A stretch of DNA of 7,300 nt, from the NCBI GenBank assembly GCA_023410155.1, contig JAEYQF010000215.1:1-7300 (forward strand). Direction: 5' to 3'. This stretch comes from Verrucomicrobiota bacterium. Its GTDB lineage: Bacteria > Verrucomicrobiota > Verrucomicrobiia > Opitutales > Opitutaceae. Of this stretch, positions 1 to 5,948 are shown in pieces. Every line of letters begins with the position of its first letter. Position 1 is the stretch's first letter. The notes beneath the pieces were generated by a model. The model saw only the letters and a program-made list of their open reading frames with translations, was not told where the DNA came from and ran no database searches. The position numbers and the translations under genes were made by a program.

Positions 1-177
1 ACCGAGATCACCACCTACGGCTTGGGCCTGAATTGGTATCTCTCGCGCAGCGTTCGCGCCAACTTCGATTTCTTCCACAACGAATTCGACCTCGCGCCGG
101 GCGCCACGCCCGCCGCCAACGCACTCATCAGCGACAGCGAGACCAGCTTCATCAGCCGGCTCCAGCTCTCGTTCTAA
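1..177 (+). CDS. Outer-membrane porin, phosphate-selective porin O/P-like, C-terminal fragment
   Basis: Only the last 58 codons are in the window; the frame is open from base 1 to a TAA at 175-177. The fragment reads as the last strands of an outer-membrane beta-barrel: alternating hydrophobic/polar stretches (YGLGLNWYLSRSVRANFDF, then HNEF), a loop rich in Ala, Pro and Asn, and a final strand ending in LQLSF. A terminal Phe after alternating residues is the usual assembly signal of Gram-negative porins. The GLNWYL...VRANFDFFHNEF pattern resembles the C-terminal end of OprO/OprP-type porins, which pass phosphate and other anions. The sulfate-binding protein gene starts 24 bases after the stop with no visible terminator between them, so the porin may be the first or an early gene of the same operon and provide the outer-membrane route for sulfate. 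The family assignment rests on a short tail; another 16-stranded porin is possible. Confidence 0.75.
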   Translation, partial: TEITTYGLGLNWYLSRSVRANFDFFHNEFDLAPGATPAANALISDSETSFISRLQLSF

Positions 178-201
178 TCTCGAACTTCAATTCGCACGGT
201 C

Positions 202-1197
202 ATGAAGGCCAAGACTCTCCTCCTCTCCCTCGCGGCTCTCGTGCTTGCCACGGGAGCTTCCGCCAAATCCATCGAACTGCTCAACGTCTCCTACGATCCG
301 ACACGTGAGCTCTACGTCGAATTCAACAAAGCTTTTGCCGCCCACTGGAAAGCGAAGACGGGTGACGACGTCGCAATCAAACAATCCCACGGCGGCTCCG
401 GCAAACAGGCCCGATCCGTGATCGATGGTCTTCGGGCCGACATCGTCACGCTCGCGCTCGCGGGCGACGTCGACGCGCTTGCCACCACCGGCAAACTCAT
501 TCCGGCGGATTGGCAGAAACGTCTCCCGCACAACTCCGCCCCTTACACGAGCACCATCGTGTTTCTCGTCCGCAAAGGGAACCCTCAGAAGATCAGGGAT
601 TGGGATGACCTCGTTCGTCCCGGCGTCTCCGTGATCACGCCCAATCCGAAAACCTCGGGCGGCGCACAGTGGAATTACCTGGCCGCTTGGGAGTTCGCGA
701 AGCGCAAATACGGTGGGGACGATCAGGCCCGAGAGTTCGTGGCCAAGCTCTACAAAAACGTGGCTGTGCTCGACTCCGGTGCCCGCGGCGCCACGACGAC
801 GTTCGTGCAGCGTGAGATTGGTGATGTGTTCATCTCGTGGGAAAACGAAGCGTATCTCGCCCTGAAGGAATTCGGTTCCGACCAGTTTCAGATCGTCGTG
901 CCCTCGCTGAGCATCCTCGCTGAGCCCACGGTGGCCGTGGTGGACAAAGTGGTGGCCAGAAAAGGCACCGCCGAAGTCGCCAAAGCTTACCTCGAATATC
1001 TCTACTCGGACGAGGGTCAGGAGATTGCCGCGCGCAATTTCTACCGCCCGCGCAACGCTGCGATCGCTGCGAAGTATCCGGACAACTTCGCCAAGGTGGA
1101 ACTCTTCACCATCGATGAAGCGTTCGGCGGCTGGGCCAAGGCGAAGAAGACCCACTTCGCCGACGGCGGGTTCTTCGACCAGATCTACGCCAAGTAA
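202..1197 (+). CDS. sbp: Periplasmic sulfate-binding protein of the sulfate ABC importer
   Basis: A 331-residue protein, the usual length for Sbp/CysP. A Sec signal peptide covers about residues 1-22 (MKAK, hydrophobic core LLLSLAALVLATG, then cleavage after ASA). The mature protein starts with the family hallmark LLNVSYDPTRELY, whose Asp32 corresponds to a binding-site Asp in Salmonella SBP. Residues 50-62 (K-x-K-T-G-D-x-V-x3-Q-S) fit the first prokaryotic sulfate-binding signature. Residues 148-155 (NPKTSGGA) fit the second, except that the usual final Arg is Gln156. The SGG (152-154), SGARGATT (192-199) and ISWENEA (212-218, Trp213) stretches match regions that bind sulfate by main-chain amides, Ser and Trp in the known structures. 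It delivers sulfate (possibly thiosulfate) to CysT/CysW. The ATG at 202 gives a complete signal peptide, but no Shine-Dalgarno sequence precedes it. Thiosulfate-preferring CysP cannot be separated from Sbp by eye. Confidence 0.95.
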   Translation: MKAKTLLLSLAALVLATGASAKSIELLNVSYDPTRELYVEFNKAFAAHWKAKTGDDVAIKQSHGGSGKQARSVIDGLRADIVTLALAGDVDALATTGKLIPADWQKRLPHNSAPYTSTIVFLVRKGNPQKIRDWDDLVRPGVSVITPNPKTSGGAQWNYLAAWEFAKRKYGGDDQAREFVAKLYKNVAVLDSGARGATTTFVQREIGDVFISWENEAYLALKEFGSDQFQIVVPSLSILAEPTVAVVDKVVARKGTAEVAKAYLEYLYSDEGQEIAARNFYRPRNAAIAAKYPDNFAKVELFTIDEAFGGWAKAKKTHFADGGFFDQIYAK

Positions 1198-1212
1198 GCC
1201 CCCGCTCTCTTC

Positions 1213-1261
1213 TGCCGCGCGACGTTCGCTACCGAGCGACAGGCGCGTTTGTCGCGCGGCA
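1213..1261 (+). promoter_or_regulatory. Intercistronic 11-bp inverted repeat (hairpin) after the binding-protein gene
   Basis: The left arm TGCCGCGCGAC (1213-1223) and right arm GTCGCGCGGCA (1251-1261) are perfect reverse complements, 9 of 11 pairs being G-C. The 27-base interior contains a second small stem, TCGCT (1226-1230) with AGCGA (1235-1239). No T-run follows, so this is not a canonical intrinsic terminator. It lies 15 bases after the sbp stop and before the AstE-like genes. In binding-protein operons such a structure commonly protects the upstream message from 3' exonucleases or lowers downstream expression, giving more binding protein than membrane subunits; applying that here is inference. 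Confidence 0.55.
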
Positions 1262-1278
1262 ATGACCTGCAACCGATG

Positions 1279-1283
1279 AAAGG
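1279..1283 (+). promoter_or_regulatory. Shine-Dalgarno-like AAAGG deciding the start at 1291
   Basis: AAAGG is followed by a 7-base spacer (CATCCTC) and the ATG at 1291. This favours 1291 over the in-frame ATG at 1276 and the TTG at 1249. The TTG would also place the first codons inside the right arm of the 1213-1261 hairpin. It is the only well-spaced Shine-Dalgarno-like match ahead of any gene start in this window. Confidence 0.5.
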
Positions 1284-1290
1284 CATCCTC

Positions 1291-2106
1291 ATGCATCCGT
1301 CATTTACTTCTCGTTATTCTACGGTCGCCCGGGTGTTGGCGCCGCCTGCGTTCGATTCGTCGCCGGCCTCTCTGGCCGGGCGCCTGTCTCGCGTTTACGA
1401 TTTCGCACAACGTTCAGATTACGTCTTCGGCTCGCCCGTCGGCCCGTTCTTCGTGGGTGGCCGCAATCTTCACCTCCACCGCTTCGTCTATTTCGGCCCG
1501 AACGCTTCGGACGCCTCGCTCCGTCTTGCGTTCCTCGCGGGCTGGGACCACCGCGACCTCCGTTCGACTCTCGCGCTCGCCGCGATCGTCGAGGGCCTCG
1601 CATTCGAGCCGGATCTCGGACACGGCCTGAATCTTTCGTTCTTTCCGCTGATCGACGTGCTCGGTGCCACCGCTTTGTCCGCGCCGCGTGCCCTCGATCG
1701 GGAGAACTGGGTCCACAGCCGGTTTCCGGAGCTGTCTCTGTTGGAAAAAGACGCGCGTGTTCGCGGTTACCACGGCTTCGTGCGTCTCGAGTCCGCCGAG
1801 GGCGAAGACCTCGTCAGCGTGCGGCTCCGCGCGGCTGCGCCGCTGGAGAACTTCGCGCCCGCGACGGAGCTGATTTCGTCCGAAGACGTGGAGCCGTTTC
1901 CCATCCGCTGGCAAAGCGATCCGGCACGCTATTTCTCCGATGGTCCGCTCTCGATTAGCGACGACCTGCCGGTGCCTCCGTTCGAACTGACGGTGCGCAT
2001 CCCGTCCGTCTGGCCGGACGAACTCTACGCCCGAGCGGCGTCTGCCATCCTCAAACGTTTCGTGCTCCGCCACCGCGGATTCTTCGCCTATGCGCAGCAC
2101 CTTTGA
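1291..2106 (+). CDS. AstE/aspartoacylase-like protein lacking catalytic residues (probable pseudoenzyme)
   Basis: A 271-residue protein from the ATG at 1291 (alternatives: 1276, or TTG at 1249). It is recognisable mainly through the next gene product: residues about 42-120 align without gaps to residues 27-105 of that protein (shared GR..., RF...FGP, E.LA..P.L..G..L.F.PL). The C-termini are nearly the same (HRGFFAYAQHL against HRQFIAYAQDL). The residues that make the neighbour an M14-like zinc hydrolase are changed here: the HGDE metal motif is DHRD (86-89), the DLNR-EFW box is reduced to ALDRENW (134-140), the second metal His is Glu167, and the general-base Glu is Arg236. There is no signal peptide or membrane segment, so it is probably cytoplasmic. 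The frame is intact and codon use looks like its neighbours, arguing for a maintained protein rather than a decaying gene. A role as regulatory or structural partner of the active paralogue is inference; binding of a ligand without catalysis is equally possible. Confidence 0.8.
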   Translation: MHPSFTSRYSTVARVLAPPAFDSSPASLAGRLSRVYDFAQRSDYVFGSPVGPFFVGGRNLHLHRFVYFGPNASDASLRLAFLAGWDHRDLRSTLALAAIVEGLAFEPDLGHGLNLSFFPLIDVLGATALSAPRALDRENWVHSRFPELSLLEKDARVRGYHGFVRLESAEGEDLVSVRLRAAAPLENFAPATELISSEDVEPFPIRWQSDPARYFSDGPLSISDDLPVPPFELTVRIPSVWPDELYARAASAILKRFVLRHRGFFAYAQHL

Positions 2107-2191
2107 AGTTCCCTCCCGACGCCTCCGTTCTCCATTCCCGCGATTCTTGTCGCCGGCGTGGGGATCTGAAGGCGCGAAGAACCAGCCCGCC

Positions 2192-2992
2192 ATGAACGCT
2201 CCTGCGACCGATCTGTATCCGCAAAAACTGCGCCGCCTCTACTGGCCCTTCATCGCCGTGGCGGAGAGCTCGCCACTCGTGATCGGCACGGTGGCCGGGT
2301 CCTTCCGGGCGGACGGCCGTGCTTACACAATCCCGCGGTTCACGTTTCTCGGCCCGACGACCAACGTGCCGCAAAAGCGCATCGGGCTGTTCGCCCTCAT
2401 CCACGGTGATGAGCCGGCCGGCGCAGCGACATTTCTGAAGCTGCTCGAGGATCTCGCCGCGCATCCGCATTTGGCGCGCGGTTACGATCTGGTGTTTTAC
2501 CCGCTCTGCAATCCGACGGGCTACGAGGATGGCACGCGGTGCAATCGCGCCGGCGCCGATCTCAACCGCGAGTTCTGGCGCGCCTCGAGCCACCCCGAGG
2601 TGAAGATCCTGGAGCAAGAGCTGCGCTCGCAGCAGTTCGAGGGTTTGATCGCACTGCATGCCGATGACACCAGCGACGGCCTGTATGGCTACGCGCACGG
2701 GCGTGAGTTGAACGAGGACTTGCTCGTCCCGGCGCTGCGGGCATCTGAACAGGTGATCCCCTGCAATCACGGTGCCGTGATCGACGGGTTCACGGCCTGC
2801 GCCGGCGTCATCAACGACTGCTTCACCGGCGTGCTGCGTCCGCCGCCGGAGCAACAGCCGCAGCCCTTCGAGATCATTTTCGAAACACCGGGGCGGGCTC
2901 CGCTCGAACAGCAGGCCGAGGCGGCCCGCGTCGCCGTTGAGACGATCCTCAATGAGCACCGTCAGTTCATCGCCTACGCACAGGACCTCTGA
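2192..2992 (+). CDS. Succinylglutamate desuccinylase/aspartoacylase family zinc hydrolase (M14-like)
   Basis: A 266-residue protein from the ATG at 2192. It carries the family's active-site set: metal ligands His71 and Glu74 in LIHGDEPAG (69-77), the substrate-binding box NRAGADLNREFW (118-129) with Arg119, Asn125 and Arg126, the second metal His156 in ALHADDT (154-160), and the likely general base Glu231 in IIFETPG (228-234). Members of this family hydrolyse amide bonds such as N-succinylglutamate or N-acetylaspartate, or act as carboxypeptidases; the true substrate cannot be read from the sequence. There is no signal peptide or membrane segment, so it is probably cytoplasmic. An upstream in-frame ATG at 2090 would add 34 Arg/Pro-rich residues overlapping the preceding gene and out of character with the fold, so 2192 is preferred; neither start has a well-placed Shine-Dalgarno sequence. 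It is not next to arginine-succinyltransferase genes, so astE itself is unlikely. It lies 85 bases after its paralogue and 19 bases before cysT, apparently co-transcribed with sulfate transport. Confidence 0.88.
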   Translation: MNAPATDLYPQKLRRLYWPFIAVAESSPLVIGTVAGSFRADGRAYTIPRFTFLGPTTNVPQKRIGLFALIHGDEPAGAATFLKLLEDLAAHPHLARGYDLVFYPLCNPTGYEDGTRCNRAGADLNREFWRASSHPEVKILEQELRSQQFEGLIALHADDTSDGLYGYAHGRELNEDLLVPALRASEQVIPCNHGAVIDGFTACAGVINDCFTGVLRPPPEQQPQPFEIIFETPGRAPLEQQAEAARVAVETILNEHRQFIAYAQDL

Positions 2993-3011
2993 GCGACCTC
3001 TCTTTCCAGCC

Positions 3012-3845
3012 ATGTCGACCGCTCGCGTCTCACGTTCCGTCCTCCCCGGCTTCGGACTTTCGCTCGGATTCACTCTGGCTTACCTGGGCCTCATCGTGCT
3101 TCTGCCGCTGTCGGCGGCTTTCTTGCGCACGGCGGGCATGAGTTGGGCGGAATTTTCCGAAGCGGTCGCGTCCCCCCGCGTGCTCGCTTCGTATCGGCTG
3201 AGTTTCGGGGCCTCGCTTGCCGCGGCTTCGGTCAATTGCGTCTTCGGTCTCGTCGTCGCGTGGGTTCTGGTGCGCTACTCGTTCTTTGGGCGTCGCGTGG
3301 TTGACGCGCTCGTCGACCTGCCGTTTGCGCTGCCGACCGCGGTGGCCGGCATCGCCCTCACTGCCATCTATGCGAAGAATGGCTGGGTGGGGCAGTGGCT
3401 CGAGCCGCTCGGCGTCAAGGTGGCGTTCACCGAGATCGGTGTGTTCGTCGCGCTCACGTTCATCGGCCTGCCGTTTGTGGTGCGCACGCTTCAGCCCGTG
3501 CTGGAAGAACTGGAGCCGGAAATCGAGGAGGCTTCTGCCACTCTCGGCGCGAACCGCTGGCAGACGATTACGCGTGTGATCCTGCCCGAGCTGTTTCCCG
3601 CGCTGCTCACGGGATTCGCCCTGGCGTTTGCGCGCGCGCTGGGCGAATACGGCTCCGTCGTTTTCATCTCGGGCAACATGCCGATGCGCACTGAGATCAC
3701 GCCGCTGCTGATCATCACCAAGCTCGAGCAATACGACTATCGCGGCGCGACGGCGATCGCCGTGGTGATGCTGGCGGTTTCGTTCGTGATGCTGCTGCTG
3801 ATCAACCTGCTTCAGAAATGGAGCCGCCGCCATCATCGCATCTGA
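3012..3845 (+). CDS. cysT: Sulfate ABC transporter permease CysT (CysU)
   Basis: A 277-residue inner-membrane protein, the same length as the enterobacterial CysT/CysU. Hydrophobic segments fit about six helices (near residues 13-38, 63-88, 98-120, 140-158, 195-220 and 245-267). The cytoplasmic EAA loop that docks onto the ATPase is clear: EEASATLGANRWQ at 172-184, with Glu173, Ala174 and Gly179 in the conserved places, followed by VILPELFPALLTG. DLPFALPTAVAGIAL (102-116) and ARALGEYGSVVFISGN (207-222) are typical of CysT. It forms the membrane channel with CysW. The ATG at 3012 is chosen because an in-frame start at 2937 would lie inside the upstream gene and add 25 Ser/Arg-rich residues. 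The start is 19 bases after the upstream stop, preceded by a pyrimidine-rich stretch rather than a Shine-Dalgarno sequence. Confidence 0.95.
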   Translation: MSTARVSRSVLPGFGLSLGFTLAYLGLIVLLPLSAAFLRTAGMSWAEFSEAVASPRVLASYRLSFGASLAAASVNCVFGLVVAWVLVRYSFFGRRVVDALVDLPFALPTAVAGIALTAIYAKNGWVGQWLEPLGVKVAFTEIGVFVALTFIGLPFVVRTLQPVLEELEPEIEEASATLGANRWQTITRVILPELFPALLTGFALAFARALGEYGSVVFISGNMPMRTEITPLLIITKLEQYDYRGATAIAVVMLAVSFVMLLLINLLQKWSRRHHRI

Positions 3846-3894
3846 GGCAGGCGCACCGTTGCCGTTCCCGAAGACTGATTTCCCCCATCCGACC

Positions 3895-4776
3895 ATGGCT
3901 TCCGCTCTCGCCAGCACCTTGTCTTCTCATTCGCCCGCCGGGACGGTCGCGCCCCGGGCCACGCACGATCCGCGATGGGTGCGGTGGACCCTGACCGGCG
4001 TCGCATTGCTCTTCCTCGCATGCTTTCTGGTCCTGCCACTGGCTGCTGTATTCACGGAAGCACTACGGCGCGGCGTGGGGGCCTATCTCGCGTCGTTCAC
4101 CGATCCTGACGCGATTGCCGCGATCAAGCTCACGCTGTTGACCGCGGCGATCGCGGTGCCGGCCAACACGGTTTTCGGCGTCGCGGCCGCCTGGGTGATC
4201 GCGAAGTTCAGCTTTCGCGGAAAAAGTGTCCTCACGACCCTGATCGACCTGCCTTTCGCGGGTTCTCCCGTGATCGCTGGCCTCATCTACGTGCTGGTTT
4301 TCGGGCTGCAGGGTTGGCTCGGGCCCTGGCTACAGGACCACGACCTCAAAATCATCTTCGCGGTGCCTGGCATCGTGCTCGCGACCATGTTTGTGACCTT
4401 CCCGTTCGTTGCCCGTGAACTGATCCCGCTGATGCAGGCGCAGGGCCCCGACGAAGAATACGCGGCGATCACGCTGGGCGCGAACGGCTGGCAGACCTTC
4501 TGGCGCGTGACGTTGCCCAACATCAAGTGGGGCCTGCTCTACGGCGTGATCCTCTGCAATGCGCGCGCGATGGGCGAGTTCGGCGCGGTGTCCGTCGTCT
4601 CGGGCCACATCCGCGGAGAAACCAACACCATGCCGCTGCACGTGGAGATCCTCTACAACGAATACAACTTCGTCGCGGCGTTCGCCGTCGCCTCCCTGCT
4701 GGCCTTGCTGGCCATCGTCACGCTCGTGCTGAAAAGCCTCGTCGAGTGGCGGCACGCGCAAAGCCGCCGCGAGTGA
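3895..4776 (+). CDS. cysW: Sulfate ABC transporter permease CysW
   Basis: A 293-residue inner-membrane protein, near the usual 290 or so for CysW. After a polar N-terminus of about 30 residues there are about six hydrophobic segments (near 32-55, 77-103, 112-138, 152-175, 212-238 and 257-281). The EAA loop lies at 187-205 (EEYAAITLGANGWQTFWRV) with Glu188 and Gly195 conserved. DLPFAGSPVIAGL (118-130), CNARAMGEFGAVSVVSGHI (221-239) and GETNTMPLHVEILYNEY (241-257) are strong CysW hallmarks that separate it from CysT. It pairs with CysT as the two-subunit pore of the importer. The ATG at 3895 is preferred; an in-frame TTG at 3859 would add 12 residues without better support. It follows cysT by 49 bases and precedes cysA by 27. 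Confidence 0.95.
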   Translation: MASALASTLSSHSPAGTVAPRATHDPRWVRWTLTGVALLFLACFLVLPLAAVFTEALRRGVGAYLASFTDPDAIAAIKLTLLTAAIAVPANTVFGVAAAWVIAKFSFRGKSVLTTLIDLPFAGSPVIAGLIYVLVFGLQGWLGPWLQDHDLKIIFAVPGIVLATMFVTFPFVARELIPLMQAQGPDEEYAAITLGANGWQTFWRVTLPNIKWGLLYGVILCNARAMGEFGAVSVVSGHIRGETNTMPLHVEILYNEYNFVAAFAVASLLALLAIVTLVLKSLVEWRHAQSRRE

Positions 4777-4803
4777 AGGCGCGAGCGAAAATTTCTTATC
4801 CCC

Positions 4804-5853
4804 ATGGGCATTCTGGCCACCAACATCCGCAAGACCTTCGGTGCGTTCACCGCGCTGGAAGGCGTCGATCTCAACGTGCCGCAAGGCAAACTGGTCGCGC
4901 TGCTGGGGCCCTCCGGCTCGGGCAAGACCACGCTGCTGCGCATCATCGCCGGCCTCGAGCAAGCCGATCCGGGCAGCGGCCGCATCCAGTTCCACGGTGA
5001 GGACGTGACCAACGTCCCGGCGGGCAAGCGCAAGGTGGGATTCGTTTTCCAGCACTACGCGCTCTTCCGACACATGACGGTGTTCGAGAACATCGCCTTC
5101 GGCCTGAATGTCCGGAAGGCGAAGCTCCGGCCTTCGAAAACGGAGATCGCCGAACGCGTGCACAAGCTCCTTAAGCTCGTGCAGCTCGAGGGTCTCGATC
5201 GTCGCTTCCCGAGCCAATTGTCCGGGGGGCAGCGCCAACGCGTCGCGCTCGCTCGGGCACTCGCGGTCGAGCCGAAGGTGCTCCTCCTCGACGAGCCATT
5301 CGGGGCCTTGGACGCCAAAGTGCGCAAGGAACTCCGCCGCTGGCTCCGCCGCTTCCACGAGGAGATTCATCTTACAACCGTCTTTGTCACCCACGACCAG
5401 GAGGAGGCGCTCGAGATCGCTGACGAGGTCGTGATCATGAATAACGCACGCGTCGAACAGGTCGGCACACCGCAGGAGGTTTACGACCGACCCGCATCGC
5501 CGTTTGTCTACCAGTTCCTCGGCAACGTGAACATTCTGCGGGCTGAGGCTCTCGTGCGTGCCGGCGATCCGCAAGCGGCAGCCCAGCAGGGCGACGGTTT
5601 GCTTTACGTGCGCCCGCACGACGTCGTGGTTGCGTCCGATGTGCCGGGCGCCGCGGGTTTGCCGGCCGTGGTGCGTCACATCCACGCGGCGGGCTCACAA
5701 GCGCGGTTGTTGCTGGAAAACGTGCAGACCCGCGAACCCCTCGAGGTTGAAATCTCCCGCGCTGAACTCGAGAACCTTAAGACCAGCGTCAATCAACTCG
5801 TCCGCGTGCGATTGCGCCAGGCTCACTCGTTCGAGGCGGATTACGCGATCTAG
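4804..5853 (+). CDS. cysA: Sulfate/thiosulfate importer ATP-binding protein CysA
   Basis: A 349-residue ABC ATPase that drives sulfate import through CysT/CysW. All nucleotide-binding elements are intact: Walker A GPSGSGKT (35-42), Q-loop Gln83 in VFQHYALF (81-88), signature LSGGQRQRVALARALA (139-154), Walker B VLLLDEP (159-165) with the D-loop ALD, and H-loop His197 in VTHD. HMTVFENIAFGL (90-101) and VEQVGTPQEVYDRPASPFVYQFLGNVN (217-243) are characteristic of CysA. Residues from about 266 to the end (beginning LLYVRPHDVVV) form the C-terminal regulatory TOBE-like domain, slightly shorter than in the 365-residue E. coli protein. It is the last gene of the operon in this window; the TAG stop is followed by a hairpin at 5901-5926. 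No Shine-Dalgarno sequence precedes the ATG. Confidence 0.97.
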   Translation: MGILATNIRKTFGAFTALEGVDLNVPQGKLVALLGPSGSGKTTLLRIIAGLEQADPGSGRIQFHGEDVTNVPAGKRKVGFVFQHYALFRHMTVFENIAFGLNVRKAKLRPSKTEIAERVHKLLKLVQLEGLDRRFPSQLSGGQRQRVALARALAVEPKVLLLDEPFGALDAKVRKELRRWLRRFHEEIHLTTVFVTHDQEEALEIADEVVIMNNARVEQVGTPQEVYDRPASPFVYQFLGNVNILRAEALVRAGDPQAAAQQGDGLLYVRPHDVVVASDVPGAAGLPAVVRHIHAAGSQARLLLENVQTREPLEVEISRAELENLKTSVNQLVRVRLRQAHSFEADYAI

Positions 5854-5900
5854 CTGTTCTCCTGCTTATGACTGCGCTGCGGAATCGCGAACCCGAATCA

Positions 5901-5926
5901 ACCTCCGGCGACCCTGCGCCGGAGGT
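5901..5926. terminator. Hairpin between convergent genes, candidate bidirectional terminator
   Basis: ACCTCCGGCG (5901-5910) and CGCCGGAGGT (5917-5926) are perfect reverse complements separated by ACCCTG, giving a 10-bp GC-rich stem with a 6-base loop. It lies 47 bases after the cysA stop and 22 bases from the stop of the - strand gene, the expected place for a shared terminator. Neither side has a clear T-run; the - strand exit side (TGATTCGGGTT) has only scattered Ts. It is therefore a structural candidate and not a canonical intrinsic terminator. Nothing else was recognised in the 95-base gap at 5854-5948. Confidence 0.5.
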
Positions 5927-5948
5927 CGGGAAGGGGCGCGGCCTGCGA

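Noticed and set aside
187..1296. Long open frame on the - strand opposite sbp
   Set aside because: Its translation is rich in Arg, Gly, His and Glu with no recognisable domain, and it is opposite a certain gene. In GC-rich DNA such frames arise from codon bias.
2135..2164. Possible hairpin TTCCCGCG / CGTGGGGA in the gap between the two AstE-like genes
   Set aside because: The stem needs two G-U pairs in eight and has no T-run; stems this weak are expected by chance in GC-rich sequence.
2090..2191. N-terminal extension of the active AstE-like protein from the ATG at 2090
   Set aside because: It would overlap the preceding gene by 17 bases and add 34 Arg/Pro/Ser-rich residues that have no counterpart in the fold; the ATG at 2192 begins a plausible N-terminus.
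3753..3766. Palindrome around GGCGATCGCC inside cysT, with a similar GCGATCGC in cysW near 4148
   Set aside because: Both lie in coding sequence and are explained by frequent GCG/GCC and ATC codons (Ala-Ile-Ala); two copies do not make a repeat family.
4330..5685. 451-codon open frame on the - strand opposite cysW and cysA
   Set aside because: It spans the junction of two certain genes, has the charged low-complexity composition of an antisense shadow, and shows no domain or start signal. The same applies to the - strand frames at 1414-2193, 2051-3073 and 3030-3917.
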